DNA of 64,000 bases from Methylocystis sp. (GTDB taxonomy: Bacteria > Pseudomonadota > Alphaproteobacteria > Rhizobiales > Beijerinckiaceae). How positions within the stretch are numbered: position 1 is the stretch's first letter; each line of letters begins with the position of its first letter. Shown piece after piece: positions 15,426 through 24,819 of the stretch. The DNA lies in NCBI GenBank assembly GCA_016178015.1, contig JACOUB010000014.1, forward strand, positions 16,912 to 80,911. The letters run 5' to 3'. Position numbers and translations under genes: made by a program. Below the pieces are notes generated by a model. The model made no database searches, was not told the DNA's origin, and worked only from the letters and a program-made list of their open reading frames with translations.

Positions 15426-17609
15426 TTAGGCCTCCATCAGCCTCAGCGCCGCGGCGATGATGGCGTCCCTCGAGGGTAGCGTCGCGGCATAGGCGGGGCC
15501 GGTCGCGATGAAGGAATCCTGCGCCGTGACGCGCGCCGCCGGCGTCTGCGTCCGTTCGGCGAACAGGGCCATCAGCGCCTCGGACGGGCTGCCGGCGCGC
15601 CGGCATTCGTCGACGATGAGCACGCGCCGGCAGCCTGCGACCGCTTCGAGGAGCGCGGCCTCGGGCAGCGGCGCGAGCCAACGCAGGTCGACGATGCGCA
15701 GCTCGACGCCGCGCTCCCGGAGCGTCTTCTCCGCCTGCCGCGACAGGTAGCGCCCGTTGCCGTAGGTGACGATGGCGAGGTCCGCGCCCGCGCCATGGAC
15801 GCCCACCTCGCCGAGCGCGATGCGTTCGCTTTCGGCCGGGTAGCGGCACATCCAGGCGCCGTCCTTCTCGGCATGGAGATCGCGCATCGCATAGAGCGCG
15901 ATCGGCTCCAGAAAGACGACCACCCGCTGCTCCTCGCGAGCGAGCCGTACGCATTCGCGCAGCATCAACGCCGCGTCGGCGCCCGTCGACGGGCAGGCGA
16001 CGACGAGGCCCGGTATGTCGCGCAGCACAGCCAGCGAATTATCGTTGTGGAAATGACCGCCGAAACCTTTCTGGTAGCCGAGCCCGGCGATGCGCACCAC
16101 CATCGGGTTTGTGTACTGACCGTTGGAGAAGAAGGAGAGCGTCGCCGCCTCGCCGCGGATCTGGTCCTCGGCGTTGTGCAGATAGGCCAGGAACTGGATT
16201 TCCGGAATGGGCAGGAAGCCGTTGTGCGCCATGCCGATGGCGAGACCGAGAATCGACTGCTCGTCGAGCAGCGTATCGATGACGCGGTCGGCGCCAAAGC
16301 GCGCCTGCAGCTTCTGCGTGACGCCATAGACGCCGCCCTTGCGCCCCACATCCTCGCCGAAAAGGACGATCTCTCCGTGCGCCAGCATCAGGTCGGCGAG
16401 CGCCCAGTTGATCAGGCGGCTCATCGGTTGAGGGTCGCCCATCGCCTTGATATCGGCGCGGAACAGCGCCGCGCGCGCCTCCGGTGAGGGAGCGTTGCTC
16501 GGCTTGCAGCGGCGGCGAGGGGGGATGAGGCTGGCCATGACGCTCGCCGCGTCGCGCAACTTCGGTCGGCTGACCGCTTCCGCGGCGATGCGGTCCACCC
16601 TAGCGCAGGTCTCCTCGTAGATCGCCAACGCCGCTTGCGGCTCCAGCGCCCCCGCCTCGTGGAGCAGCCGGACCGAGTGCAGCAGCGGATCGTTCGCCTC
16701 GTCGGCTTCCACCTCCTCCCGGCTCATATAGCTGGTTGCTATATCGGCGCCCGCGTGGCCGTAAAGGCGCACCATTCGAAGGTGGAGAAGAGCGGGCTTG
16801 CGGCGGGTGCGCACATAGTGCGCCGCTTCGCTCGCCCTCTTGAAGGTGTCGTAAATATCGAGGCCGTCGGCGTGGAAATATTTGAGCCCGGGCCGTTGGG
16901 AAAGGCTCGCAGCGATCCAGCCCCTCGGGGTCTTGACCGAAATGCCGACGCCGTTGTCCTCGCAGACGAACAGCAGCGGCAACGGACTCCCCTGATAGGA
17001 CGTCCAGGAGGCGGTGTTGAGCGCGCCTTGCGCGGTCGAATGGTTGGCGGAGGCGTCGCCGAACGAGCACATCACGATGGCGTCCGCGGGCAAGGCGCGA
17101 CGCTCCGGGGGGCGTCGGCGGGCGAGCCCTAAGGAATAGGCGGCGCCGACGGCTTTCGGCAAGTGACTGGCGATGGTCGAGGTCTGCGGCGGAATGTTCA
17201 GCGCTCTCGACCCCAGCACCTTGTGGCGACCGCCCGAGATCGGGTCCTCGCTCGACGCGGTAAAGGACAACAGCATGTCGAAGACCACGGTCTGCCCCGG
17301 AACCTGCGCCGCGCGCGCGATCTGGAACGCGGCGTCGCGGTAATGCAGGAAGGCCATATCTGTGGGGCGCAGCGCGTGCGCGACAGCCGCCATGCCTTCG
17401 TGCCCCGAGGAGCCGATCGTGTAATAGCCCTGACCGGCCTTCTGCATCGCGCGACTGGTTCGGTCCAGCGCACGGCTCAGGCATTGCGATCGAAACAGCG
17501 CCACGGCCTCGACGTTCGCCAGGCCCGGCGCCGGAGCCTTGCCCGGCGGCAGGTCGCCGGCGCCGACCCGGCGCAGGAAGTTGTCGTGAACGATGACCGC
17601 ACGCGCCAT
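15426..17609 (-). CDS. Fused 2-oxoacid dehydrogenase E1 (alpha-beta), branched-chain type
   Basis: Thiamine-diphosphate-dependent E1 decarboxylase of 727 residues with alpha and beta subunits fused. The alpha half (about residues 1-360) has the branched-chain pattern YYTIGSSGHEGMA, FLHYRDAAFQIARAA and the cofactor motif FGDASANHS. The beta half has ILFGEDVGRKGGVYGVT and IPEIQFLAYLHNAEDQ. ATG 17609 follows GAGG and lies 7 bases after the glutaryl-CoA dehydrogenase stop; earlier in-frame codons would run back into that gene. In this operon the logical substrate is 2-oxoadipate, giving glutaryl-CoA, although known 2-oxoadipate E1s are SucA-like. No E2 or E3 gene is adjacent. A 2-oxoisovalerate role is the alternative. 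Confidence 0.85.
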   Translation of the reverse strand: MARAVIVHDNFLRRVGAGDLPPGKAPAPGLANVEAVALFRSQCLSRALDRTSRAMQKAGQGYYTIGSSGHEGMAAVAHALRPTDMAFLHYRDAAFQIARAAQVPGQTVVFDMLLSFTASSEDPISGGRHKVLGSRALNIPPQTSTIASHLPKAVGAAYSLGLARRRPPERRALPADAIVMCSFGDASANHSTAQGALNTASWTSYQGSPLPLLFVCEDNGVGISVKTPRGWIAASLSQRPGLKYFHADGLDIYDTFKRASEAAHYVRTRRKPALLHLRMVRLYGHAGADIATSYMSREEVEADEANDPLLHSVRLLHEAGALEPQAALAIYEETCARVDRIAAEAVSRPKLRDAASVMASLIPPRRRCKPSNAPSPEARAALFRADIKAMGDPQPMSRLINWALADLMLAHGEIVLFGEDVGRKGGVYGVTQKLQARFGADRVIDTLLDEQSILGLAIGMAHNGFLPIPEIQFLAYLHNAEDQIRGEAATLSFFSNGQYTNPMVVRIAGLGYQKGFGGHFHNDNSLAVLRDIPGLVVACPSTGADAALMLRECVRLAREEQRVVVFLEPIALYAMRDLHAEKDGAWMCRYPAESERIALGEVGVHGAGADLAIVTYGNGRYLSRQAEKTLRERGVELRIVDLRWLAPLPEAALLEAVAGCRRVLIVDECRRAGSPSEALMALFAERTQTPAARVTAQDSFIATGPAYAATLPSRDAIIAAALRLMEA

Positions 17610-17616
17610 GTCGACC

Positions 17617-18810
17617 TCAGAAGAACGCCTGCAAGCCGGTCTGGGCGCGGCCGAGGATGAGGGCGTGAACGTCATGCGTGCCCTCATAAGTGTTGACGGT
17701 TTCGAGGTTCTGGGCGTGGCGCATCACGTGGTACTCGATCTGGATGCCATTGGCGCCGTGCATGTCGCGCGCCTGGCGGGCGATATCCAGCGCCTTGCCG
17801 CAGTTGTTGCGTTTGACGATGGAAACCATCTCCGGCGCCATCTTGCCTTCGTCGAACAGGCGTCCAACCCTGAGAGAGGCCTGCAAACCGAGCGCGATCT
17901 CGGTCTGCATGTCGGCAAGCTTCTTCTGATAAAGCTGCGTAGCCGCGAGCGGCTTGCCGAACTGTCGGCGGTCGAGGCCATATTGCCGGGCGCGGCGCCA
18001 GCAATCCTCGGCTGCTCCCATCACCCCCCAGGAAATGCCGTAGCGCGCCCGGTTGAGGCAGCCGAACGGACCTTTGAGGCCACAGACGCGCGGCAGCAGC
18101 GCATCCTCGCCGACCTCGACGCCATCCATCACGATCTCGCCGGTGATCGAGGTGCGCAAAGACAGCTTGCCGCCGATCTTCGGGGCCGACAAACCCTTCA
18201 CGCCCTTGTCCAGCACGAAGCCGCGGATCTCGTCGTCGTGGGCGGCCGACTTCGCCCACACGACGAACACATCGGCGATCGGCGAATTGGAAATCCACGT
18301 CTTGGCGCCGGCAAGGCGATAACCGCCATCGATCTTCTCGGCGCGCGTCTTCATGCCCGCAGGATCGGAGCCGGCGTCGGGCTCGGTCAGGCCGAAGCAG
18401 CCGATCCATTCGCCGGAGGCGAGCTTGGGCAGGTATCTTTGCCGCTGCTCTTCCGAGCCATAGGCGTAGATCGGGTACATGACGAGGGAAGACTGCACGC
18501 TCATCATCGAGCGGTAACCAGAATCGACGCGCTCCACTTCGCGCGCAACAAGGCCGTAGGCGACATAGTTTGCTCCAACGCCGCCATACTCGTTTGGGAT
18601 CGTCACGCCCAACAGGCCGGTTTCGCCCATCTCCCGGAAGATGTCGGGATCGGTGTTTTCCTCCAGATAGGCTCGGCTCACGCGCGGAGCGAGCTTGTCG
18701 GCGGCGAACGCCGCCGCTGCATCGCGGATCATCCGCTCGTCTTCGGTAAGCTGATCGTTCAGGAGGAAAGGATCTTCCCACGAAAAGGAACCGCGCTGAG
18801 AACTTTGCAT
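17617..18810 (-). CDS. gcdH: Glutaryl-CoA dehydrogenase
   Basis: FAD-dependent acyl-CoA dehydrogenase of 397 residues that oxidises and decarboxylates glutaryl-CoA to crotonyl-CoA, late in lysine and tryptophan breakdown. Family marks: N-terminal [22 protein letters not shown], flavin-binding [13 protein letters not shown] and [36 protein letters not shown], and catalytic Glu376 in [20 protein letters not shown]. Length and motifs fit GcdH better than other acyl-CoA dehydrogenases. It is the third cistron of the operon, 20 bases after the aminotransferase stop and 7 before the E1 start. Confidence 0.95.
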   Translation of the reverse strand: MQSSQRGSFSWEDPFLLNDQLTEDERMIRDAAAAFAADKLAPRVSRAYLEENTDPDIFREMGETGLLGVTIPNEYGGVGANYVAYGLVAREVERVDSGYRSMMSVQSSLVMYPIYAYGSEEQRQRYLPKLASGEWIGCFGLTEPDAGSDPAGMKTRAEKIDGGYRLAGAKTWISNSPIADVFVVWAKSAAHDDEIRGFVLDKGVKGLSAPKIGGKLSLRTSITGEIVMDGVEVGEDALLPRVCGLKGPFGCLNRARYGISWGVMGAAEDCWRRARQYGLDRRQFGKPLAATQLYQKKLADMQTEIALGLQASLRVGRLFDEGKMAPEMVSIVKRNNCGKALDIARQARDMHGANGIQIEYHVMRHAQNLETVNTYEGTHDVHALILGRAQTGLQAFF

Positions 18811-18830
18811 AGGAGTGGACTTTCAGAGGG

Positions 18831-20072
18831 TCATTGTTGTGCTTGCGACAGTTGTGCGGACGCCGTCGCGATGCGGCGGCAGGCCTCTTCGAGCTCTGCT
18901 GTGGACGTTGCATAAGAGATGCGGAAATACGGAGAAAGGCCGAAGGCCGAACCGGGAACGACGGCGACGCCGACGGCGCGCAGCAGATATTCCGCAAAGG
19001 CCGTGTCGCTGTCGATGAGCTTGCCGTCCGGAGCAGTCTTGCCGATGAGGCCTGCGCAATTGGCGAACGTGTAGAACGCGCCCTCGGGCAGGCGGCAGCT
19101 GATGCCGTCGATCTTGTTCAACGCGCCGACGACGAGATCGCGCCGCGCCTGAAACGATCGGCGCCGTTCGTGGACAATCGCCTGCGGCCCATTCAGAGCC
19201 TCGACGGCCGCGGCCTGGCTGACCGACGACGGACAAGAGGTCGATTGGCTCTGGACCACGGCCATGGCTCGGATCAGCGGGCTCGGCCCGCCCGCATAGC
19301 CGATGCGCCAGCCGGTCATGGCGTAGGCCTTGGAGACGCCGTTGACCGTCAGCGTGCGGTCGCCAAGCGCCGGTTCGATCGAAGCCGGCGTGGCGAAGCG
19401 GAAATCGTCGTAGACGATGTGCTCATAGATGTCATCGACGATCAGCCAGACATGCGGGCGCCGCAACAGCACGTCGAGGAGCGGCCGATAGTCGGCTTCC
19501 GAATAGGCCGCCCCGGTCGGATTGGACGGCGAGTTCAAGATGACCCAACGCGTGCGCCTCGTGATCGCCCGATCCAGATGTTCGGCGGTCAGCCGGAAGC
19601 CGTTGGCCTCCGAGCACGGCGCGAGGATGGGCTTGCCGCCCGCGATCGAGACGATGTCCGCGTAGCTCACCCAGAACGGCGTCGGGATGACGACCTCGTC
19701 GCCCGGATCGAGCGTCGCCATCATGGCGTTGTAGAGGACCTGCTTCGCCCCGGCGGAAACCGTGATCTCCTCTTGAGCGAACTCAAGGCCGTTGTCGCGC
19801 CTGAACTTGGCGCGGATCGCGGCCTTGAGCTCCGGGGCGCCGTCGAGAGCCGTATACTTCGTGGCGCCGGCCCGCATGGCGCGCTCCGCCGCGTCCTTGA
19901 TGTGATCGGGCGTGTCGAAATCTGGCTCTCCCCGGCCGAGGTCGACGACGTCCTTTCCCTGGCGCTTCAGCTCTGCCGCGAGCCCGGCGATCTTCAATAT
20001 CTCCGACACGCCGATTCCCGAAAGGCGCCCAGCCGGCCGGACGGAGGATCGGATTTGAACGGGCGCTTCCAT
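18831..20072 (-). CDS. PLP-dependent class I aminotransferase (probable 2-aminoadipate role)
   Basis: Fold-type I aminotransferase of 413 residues, AspC-like of the rhizobial aspartate/prephenate type. Seen: DLGRGEPDFDTP, substrate loop GATKYTALDG, ILNSPSNPTGAAYSEAD, DDIYEHIVYDD and PLP lysine in SKAYAMTGWRIGYAG, with a final Arg in PYFRISYATS. Between the aldehyde dehydrogenase and glutaryl-CoA dehydrogenase genes, the expected reaction is 2-aminoadipate plus 2-oxoglutarate to 2-oxoadipate plus glutamate; that substrate is an inference from the operon. General aspartate aminotransferase activity remains possible. It follows the aldehyde dehydrogenase by 12 bases. Confidence 0.88.
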   Translation of the reverse strand: MEAPVQIRSSVRPAGRLSGIGVSEILKIAGLAAELKRQGKDVVDLGRGEPDFDTPDHIKDAAERAMRAGATKYTALDGAPELKAAIRAKFRRDNGLEFAQEEITVSAGAKQVLYNAMMATLDPGDEVVIPTPFWVSYADIVSIAGGKPILAPCSEANGFRLTAEHLDRAITRRTRWVILNSPSNPTGAAYSEADYRPLLDVLLRRPHVWLIVDDIYEHIVYDDFRFATPASIEPALGDRTLTVNGVSKAYAMTGWRIGYAGGPSPLIRAMAVVQSQSTSCPSSVSQAAAVEALNGPQAIVHERRRSFQARRDLVVGALNKIDGISCRLPEGAFYTFANCAGLIGKTAPDGKLIDSDTAFAEYLLRAVGVAVVPGSAFGLSPYFRISYATSTAELEEACRRIATASAQLSQAQQ

Positions 20073-20084
20073 GGCTGCTCGCCC

Positions 20085-21653
20085 TCAGGTCACGTCGAAC
20101 TTGACGCCCTGGGCGAGCGGCAGCGTCCGGCCATAATTGATGGTGTTGGTCGCACGGCGCATGTAGGCCTTCCATGCGTCGGATCCCGACTCGCGCCCGC
20201 CGCCGGTCTCCTTCTCGCCGCCGAACGCGCCGCCGATCTCGGCGCCCGACGGTCCGATATTGACGTTGGCGATGCCGCAGTCTGAGCCGCAGACCGACAG
20301 GAAGGCTTCCGCCTCGCGCAGGTCGTTGGTGAAGATCGAGGACGCCAACCCTTGCGAAACGGCGTTGTGCAGTTCGAGCGCCGCGTCGAAATCAGTGTAT
20401 TTGATGACGTAAAGGATCGGCGCGAAGGTCTCGCGCTCGACCGGCCCGATCTGCCCGCCGATCTCGACCAGCGCCGGACGCACGTAGAAAGCCTCGTCCG
20501 CGCCCTCGACCGTGACGCGGTCTCCGCCGAAGATGGCGGCGCCCAAAGCTTTCGCCTCGCCTAGAGCGCGCTGCATCGCCTCGTATGCCCTCCGATCGAT
20601 CAGGGGACCGACGAGATTGCCGGCTTCGAGAGGGTTGCCGACGGGCACGGATTCATAGGCCCGCTTCAGGCGCGGCACGAAGCTCTCATAGACGCTCTCG
20701 TGGACAAAGAGACGGCGCAAGGTGGTGCAACGCTGGCCCGCCGTGCCCATGGCGGCAAAGGCGACGCCGCGCAGCGTCAGGTCGAGATCGGCGGTCGGCG
20801 CAACGATCGCCGCGTTGTTGCCGCCGAGCTCCAGGATGGCGCGCGCGAAGCGTTTGGCGAGCTTCGGGCCGATGGCGCGACCCATTGCGGTCGAGCCGGT
20901 CGCCGAGACCAGGGGAACCTTGGCGTGATCGACGAGGCTCTCGCCGATCTCACGGCCGCCGAGCAGCACGGCGAAAAGTCCAACCGGCGCCGTTCCGCCC
21001 TCTTGCCTGAAGCGCTTCAGGGCGCGCGCGAAAAGCGCTTGCGTCGCCAAAGCGGTCAGCGGCGTCTTCTCGGACGGCTTCCAGACGATGCTGTCGCCGC
21101 AAACGAGCGCCAGCGCAGCGTTCCAAGCCCAGACCGCAACCGGAAAATTGAAGGCGGAAATAATGCCGGCGACGCCGAGCGGACGCCATGTCTCCATCAT
21201 CCGGTGCTCGCCGCGTTCCGTGGCGATCGTCAGGCCATAGAGTTGGCGGGACAGCCCCACGGCGAAGTCGCAGATGTCGATCATTTCCTGGACCTCGCCG
21301 AGGCCTTCCGACACGATCTTGCCGACTTCGATGGAAACGAGCCGACCCAGCGTCTGCTTCTCGGCGCGCAGTTCCTCGCCGAGCAGCCGCACGAGCTCGC
21401 CGCGCTTCGGAGCCGGAACCAGGCGCCATGCGAGGAAGGCTAAATGAGCCTTGTCGATCGCCGCCGCTGCATCGGCGGCGCTGGTTTCCTTCACATGAGC
21501 GACGGTTTCGCCGGTGATGGGCGACCGCGCCGGGAGCGTTCCGCCTGTATAGCGCGCTCGTTCGACGCCCAGGCCGGCCAGGAGAGCGTCGGTTTCGGCG
21601 GCGAGGGTCAGGCGTTCGTTTGGACGCCTCTGCTTGGTCGCGGTGACGGACAT
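20085..21653 (-). CDS. Alpha-aminoadipic semialdehyde dehydrogenase (ALDH7/antiquitin type)
   Basis: NAD-dependent aldehyde dehydrogenase of 522 residues, ALDH7A1/AmaB-like, oxidising 2-aminoadipate 6-semialdehyde (or its cyclic form) to 2-aminoadipate. Motifs: FNFPVAVWAWNAAL, WKPSEKTPL, the general base in ELGGNNAAIV, the catalytic Cys in GTAGQRCTT (typical of ALDH7), and GAFGGEKETGGGRESGSDAWKAYMRR near the end, read here in two parts. ATG 21653 (MSVTATKQ) has GGAAAG upstream; a TTG at 21680 is less likely. It is the first cistron of the five-gene lysine operon and is divergent from an Lrp-type regulator 105 bases away. Confidence 0.93.
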   Translation of the reverse strand: MSVTATKQRRPNERLTLAAETDALLAGLGVERARYTGGTLPARSPITGETVAHVKETSAADAAAAIDKAHLAFLAWRLVPAPKRGELVRLLGEELRAEKQTLGRLVSIEVGKIVSEGLGEVQEMIDICDFAVGLSRQLYGLTIATERGEHRMMETWRPLGVAGIISAFNFPVAVWAWNAALALVCGDSIVWKPSEKTPLTALATQALFARALKRFRQEGGTAPVGLFAVLLGGREIGESLVDHAKVPLVSATGSTAMGRAIGPKLAKRFARAILELGGNNAAIVAPTADLDLTLRGVAFAAMGTAGQRCTTLRRLFVHESVYESFVPRLKRAYESVPVGNPLEAGNLVGPLIDRRAYEAMQRALGEAKALGAAIFGGDRVTVEGADEAFYVRPALVEIGGQIGPVERETFAPILYVIKYTDFDAALELHNAVSQGLASSIFTNDLREAEAFLSVCGSDCGIANVNIGPSGAEIGGAFGGEKETGGGRESGSDAWKAYMRRATNTINYGRTLPLAQGVKFDVT

Positions 21654-21757
21654 GACGGTTTCTTTCCGATCATTGCGCAAAGCGCTGGATTTTCATCCGG
21701 AGATTAAGTAATTTTCCTTCATTTCGCGGCCCAAAACAACCGAAATCGAGGAGAGCA

Positions 21758-22201
21758 ATGGCGCGGCCGTCGGACGCCAAGAAGGATCAGGACCTCATCA
21801 ACATCCTGACCGCCAATGCTCGAACCCCCTTGGCCCATATCGCCAAGAGGTTGGGGGTGTCGCGTGCGACCGTGCAGGGCCGATTGGCCAGACTTGAAAA
21901 AGAAGGAGTCATTGCCGGATATACGACTGTTTTCGGCAAAGAAAATCCCCATGTGACGACAATTTCCGCGATTATTTTGATCGAGCTCGAGGTAAAACAG
22001 CAAGGAAACGTGATTGCAGCGCTGCGAAAAAGGGCCGAAGTCGTTCATTGCTATACCTTGAGCGGACACTTTGACCTGTTCGTCAAAATAAGCTGCGCCA
22101 CAGCTTCTCATCTGGACGAGATCATCGATTGGATCGCCGAGATGGATGGCGTCAGGCGCACCACCTCATCGATTCTCCTCGCCAGAAAATTCGAAAGATG
22201 A
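21758..22201 (+). CDS. Lrp/AsnC family transcriptional regulator of the lysine operon
   Basis: 147-residue Lrp/AsnC protein. The N-terminal winged helix-turn-helix (about residues 8-60, with DLINILTANARTPLAHIAKR and VSRATVQGRLARLEKEGVIAGY) is followed by the ligand-binding RAM domain. ATG 21758 follows GAGGAGAG. It is divergent from the lysine operon, so the 104-base intergenic region probably holds its binding sites; lysine or a pathway intermediate is the likely effector by analogy with amino-acid-responsive Lrp relatives. Its coding sequence is less GC-rich than neighbours. Confidence 0.92.
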   Translation: MARPSDAKKDQDLINILTANARTPLAHIAKRLGVSRATVQGRLARLEKEGVIAGYTTVFGKENPHVTTISAIILIELEVKQQGNVIAALRKRAEVVHCYTLSGHFDLFVKISCATASHLDEIIDWIAEMDGVRRTTSSILLARKFER

Positions 22202-22227
22202 CGGGGCGGGCCAGAGCAGTTGCCGTC

Positions 22228-22356
22228 ATGGCCGGGCTTGTCCCGGCCATCCCCGTCCTGCCATTGCGTAACGATGCGAAATTGCTGCGCCATCACGTCC
22301 CTTCTTGCGACGTTCCGCAGCGGCGCGGCGTGGATGCCCGCGACCGGCGCGGGCAT
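22228..22356. repeat. Pair of palindromic intergenic repeats
   Basis: Two perfect hairpins with 9-bp arms and 5-base loops: ATGGCCGGG-CTTGT-CCCGGCCAT at 22228-22250 and ATGCCCGCG-ACCGG-CGCGGGCAT at 22334-22356. Both are flanked by GTCATG/CATGACG-like ends. This paired design is a common dispersed intergenic repeat in Bradyrhizobium-type genomes. Neither has a T-run. It fills most of the gap between the Lrp gene and the saccharopine dehydrogenase gene. Confidence 0.65.
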
Positions 22357-22478
22357 GACGCCAATCTTAACCAAATGGAAACTTGAGCTCGGAAGCGCTG
22401 AGGCAGGCGCCCCGCTCCATTGGCGGGCGGCCATTTCCTATTTCCCTTCGAAAACGAAAAATGGACCATCGAAATTTA

Positions 22479-22507
22479 TTGATATTCCATCCAAATCCGG
22501 CGATAAC
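22479..22507 (+). promoter_or_regulatory. Candidate promoter of the saccharopine dehydrogenase gene
   Basis: TTGATA at 22479-22484, 17-base spacer, GATAAC at 22502-22507, in an AT-rich stretch that contrasts with its surroundings. It is 65 bases ahead of the start codon at 22572, so the gene need not be read from the lrp promoter. Confidence 0.4.
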
Positions 22508-22571
22508 AATCTTTATGTCGCGCGCATGCTCCTAGATAAAAGAAAAAACAAAGGCTTGAAAGGTCCTTGCC

Positions 22572-23702
22572 ATGGCCAGTCCGTCAAAACATATCGCTGT
22601 TCTCGGCGCCGGGCAGATCGGCGCGGTGATCGCCGGGATGCTGGCCGAGCAGGGTCATCAGGTCACGCTCGCCGACGCTTCGCCGGCGCAACTCGCGTTG
22701 AGCGCCGGGCAGGCATTCGCCACTAAGATCATGAATGCCGCCGATCTCACGGCGCTGCGCGCTTTCCTCGCCGATCAGGACATCGTCGTCAGCGCCTGCC
22801 CCTACTTTCTCAACCAGGGCGTGGCGCGCGTCGCGGTGGAGACGGGGACGCACTATTTCGACCTGACCGAGGACGTCGCGACGACGGCCTATGTCAAGGA
22901 GATCGGGGCGGCCGCCGAGGTCGCGCTGGCGCCTCAGTGCGGTCTGGCGCCCGGCTTCATCTGCGTGCTCGGCGCCGACATGGCGACCCGGTTCGATGCG
23001 GTGAAGACCATCAAGATGCGGGTCGGCGCGCTTCCGCTCTGCCCCACCAACGTCCTTCGCTACAACGTCACCTGGTCTGTCGACGGCCTGATCAACGAAT
23101 ACTGCAACCCCTGCGAGATGGTCTTCGACGGCAAGCCGATGCTCGCGCCGGCCCTCGATGGCGTCGAAAGCGTGATGATCGATGGCGTCGCCTATGAGGC
23201 CTTCAACACCTCGGGCGGGCTCGGCACCCTGGCCGAAACATTGGCGGGCAAGGTGCGGGACATGAGCTACAAGACGCTGCGCTATCCCGGCCACGTCGAG
23301 ATCATGAAGCTTTTGCTGCATGGACTGGAGCTCTCCCACGACAAGGAGACGATGCGCCGCATCCTCGATCGCGCCGCGCCGTTCACACGCAAGGACGTCG
23401 TCGTGATCTTCGTTACCGGCGTCGGCGAGCGCGGCGGCCGCATGGAAGAAGACAGCATCGTCCTTCGCTACGACGGCAAGCCGGAACTCGGCGCCATCCA
23501 GCTCACCACGGCGGCCGGCTGCGTCGCCATGGTCGAGCTGTTCCTTGCCGGCAAGTTGCCGGCCAAGGGCTTCGTAAGGCAGGAAGACGCAAGCTTGTCG
23601 GACTTTTTGTCGACCCGCGCGGGGGCTCGCCTGGCCAAGGAAGCCCGCAACTCTGAAACCAACGACATTTCTGAAAAGCTGGCCGCCAAAAGAGCCGCAT
23701 GA
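22572..23702 (+). CDS. Saccharopine dehydrogenase family protein
   Basis: NAD(P)-dependent oxidoreductase of 376 residues. The N-terminal Rossmann fold has VLGAGQIGAVIAG; the saccharopine dehydrogenase C-terminal region follows with HYFDLTEDV, APQCGLAPGF and YNTSGG-like FNTSGGLGTL. It most likely cleaves saccharopine to glutamate and 2-aminoadipate 6-semialdehyde, the substrate of the aldehyde dehydrogenase in the divergent operon. No lysine-ketoglutarate reductase gene is visible beside it, so the first step must be encoded elsewhere or be carried out by this protein. A GAAAGG ribosome site precedes ATG 22572. Confidence 0.88.
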   Translation: MASPSKHIAVLGAGQIGAVIAGMLAEQGHQVTLADASPAQLALSAGQAFATKIMNAADLTALRAFLADQDIVVSACPYFLNQGVARVAVETGTHYFDLTEDVATTAYVKEIGAAAEVALAPQCGLAPGFICVLGADMATRFDAVKTIKMRVGALPLCPTNVLRYNVTWSVDGLINEYCNPCEMVFDGKPMLAPALDGVESVMIDGVAYEAFNTSGGLGTLAETLAGKVRDMSYKTLRYPGHVEIMKLLLHGLELSHDKETMRRILDRAAPFTRKDVVVIFVTGVGERGGRMEEDSIVLRYDGKPELGAIQLTTAAGCVAMVELFLAGKLPAKGFVRQEDASLSDFLSTRAGARLAKEARNSETNDISEKLAAKRAA

Positions 23703-23753
23703 TCGCCCCGAAGGAAGCTTCGGGAATCTGCGTGGCCTAGCGTGGAAAAAGGC

Positions 23754-23829
23754 TGGCTCCCCGAGCAGGACTCGAACCTGCGACCCAGCGATTAACAGTC
23801 GCTTGCTCTACCGGCTGAGCTATCGGGGA
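23754..23829 (-). tRNA. tRNA-Asn (GTT anticodon), CCA encoded
   Basis: Read on the minus strand, a full cloverleaf is visible. The acceptor stem is TCCCCGA/TCGGGGA with discriminator G and an encoded CCA. The D-arm contains AGCTCAGCCGGTAGAGC, the anticodon loop is CTGTTAA (anticodon GTT) on an AGCGA/TCGCT stem, and the T-arm is built on GGTTCGAGTCC. It lies between the saccharopine dehydrogenase gene and the PfkB kinase gene. Confidence 0.97.
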
Positions 23830-23922
23830 ATATTTGCGGCAGCGGGCATATAGCAAGCCGCGCGGCGCCTTGCCAAGCCCTGTTCGGCCCGCTGCCCTAA
23901 GCCTTTGGCTGCAGCTCGGCGG

Positions 23923-24819
23923 CTAATCGCTCGGCGCAAACTCCGCCACAGTGGCGACGATGTCGTTTCTGGTGGGCAGTCCGGCTTCATTGCCCAAATG
24001 CTGGATCTTGAACGCCGACGCGCCGCGCGCGAAGCGAAAGTGTTCGCGCCAGGGCGCCTCGGGACGCTCGAGATAAGAGGCAAGGTAGGCGCCGTGAAAG
24101 ACGTCGCCCGCCCCCGAGGTGTCGATGACCTTGCCCTGCGGCACCGGCAGGGCGGCCATGCGCGAAACCTCGCCGCGTTCGTCATACCAGAGCAATCCCT
24201 GTTCGCCATTGGTGACGCCGCCGATCCGGCAGCCCTTGCTCTTCAAGTAGGCGAGCATGTCGACCTCCGATAACGACATCTGCTCGCACAACAGTTCGGC
24301 GACGATGGCGACATCGATGAAATCGAGCAACTCCTCGACGTTGGCGCGCCTTGCGCCGCCATCGAGCGAGGCGAGAACGCCTTTTTCGCGGCAGGCGCGC
24401 GCGTAGTGGATGGCGGCGTCGGCCTGATGGCCGTCGACGTGCAGGACGCGCACGCCATGCAGATCGAGACGCGGAAAGTCTTCGAGAAAATTGTCGTCGC
24501 GGGCGCGCAAGATGGCCCGCTTGCCGTCGTTGGGCAACACGAAGGACAACGAGGAACGATGCACCCGGCGCGGATGCACCCTGATGCCATAGGTCGCCGC
24601 CATGTCCATGAACATGTGGCCGAGCCAATCCGGAGCGAGCGTCGTGATGAGGTTGATCCCCGCGGCGCCGAGCTTTGCGCAGGCAAATGCGGCGGTCACC
24701 GCATTGCCGCCGAACGAAACCGCGTAGTCCTTGGCCACCGATTTCTCGTCGCCGCGCGGCATGGCGTCGGCGCGCATGGTCACGTCGATGTACGAATGGC
24801 CGATGAACAGCGCTTCCAC
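23923..24819 (-). CDS. PfkB family carbohydrate kinase
   Basis: Ribokinase-fold sugar kinase of 298 residues. N-terminal substrate region: [20 protein letters not shown] and [17 protein letters not shown]. The C-terminal PfkB signature with the catalytic Asp is [13 protein letters not shown]. The start is GTG 24819, with GGAG 8 bases upstream. The sugar is not identifiable: the closest pattern is the ribokinase/2-keto-3-deoxygluconate group, and no sugar transporter or catabolic gene is adjacent. It is transcribed toward the tRNA-Asn gene. Confidence 0.88.
   Translation of the reverse strand: MEALFIGHSYIDVTMRADAMPRGDEKSVAKDYAVSFGGNAVTAAFACAKLGAAGINLITTLAPDWLGHMFMDMAATYGIRVHPRRVHRSSLSFVLPNDGKRAILRARDDNFLEDFPRLDLHGVRVLHVDGHQADAAIHYARACREKGVLASLDGGARRANVEELLDFIDVAIVAELLCEQMSLSEVDMLAYLKSKGCRIGGVTNGEQGLLWYDERGEVSRMAALPVPQGKVIDTSGAGDVFHGAYLASYLERPEAPWREHFRFARGASAFKIQHLGNEAGLPTRNDIVATVAEFAPSD

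Noticed and set aside
22228..22356. Palindromes after the Lrp gene as terminators
   Set aside because: Neither hairpin has a T-run, and their paired design matches a dispersed repeat better.
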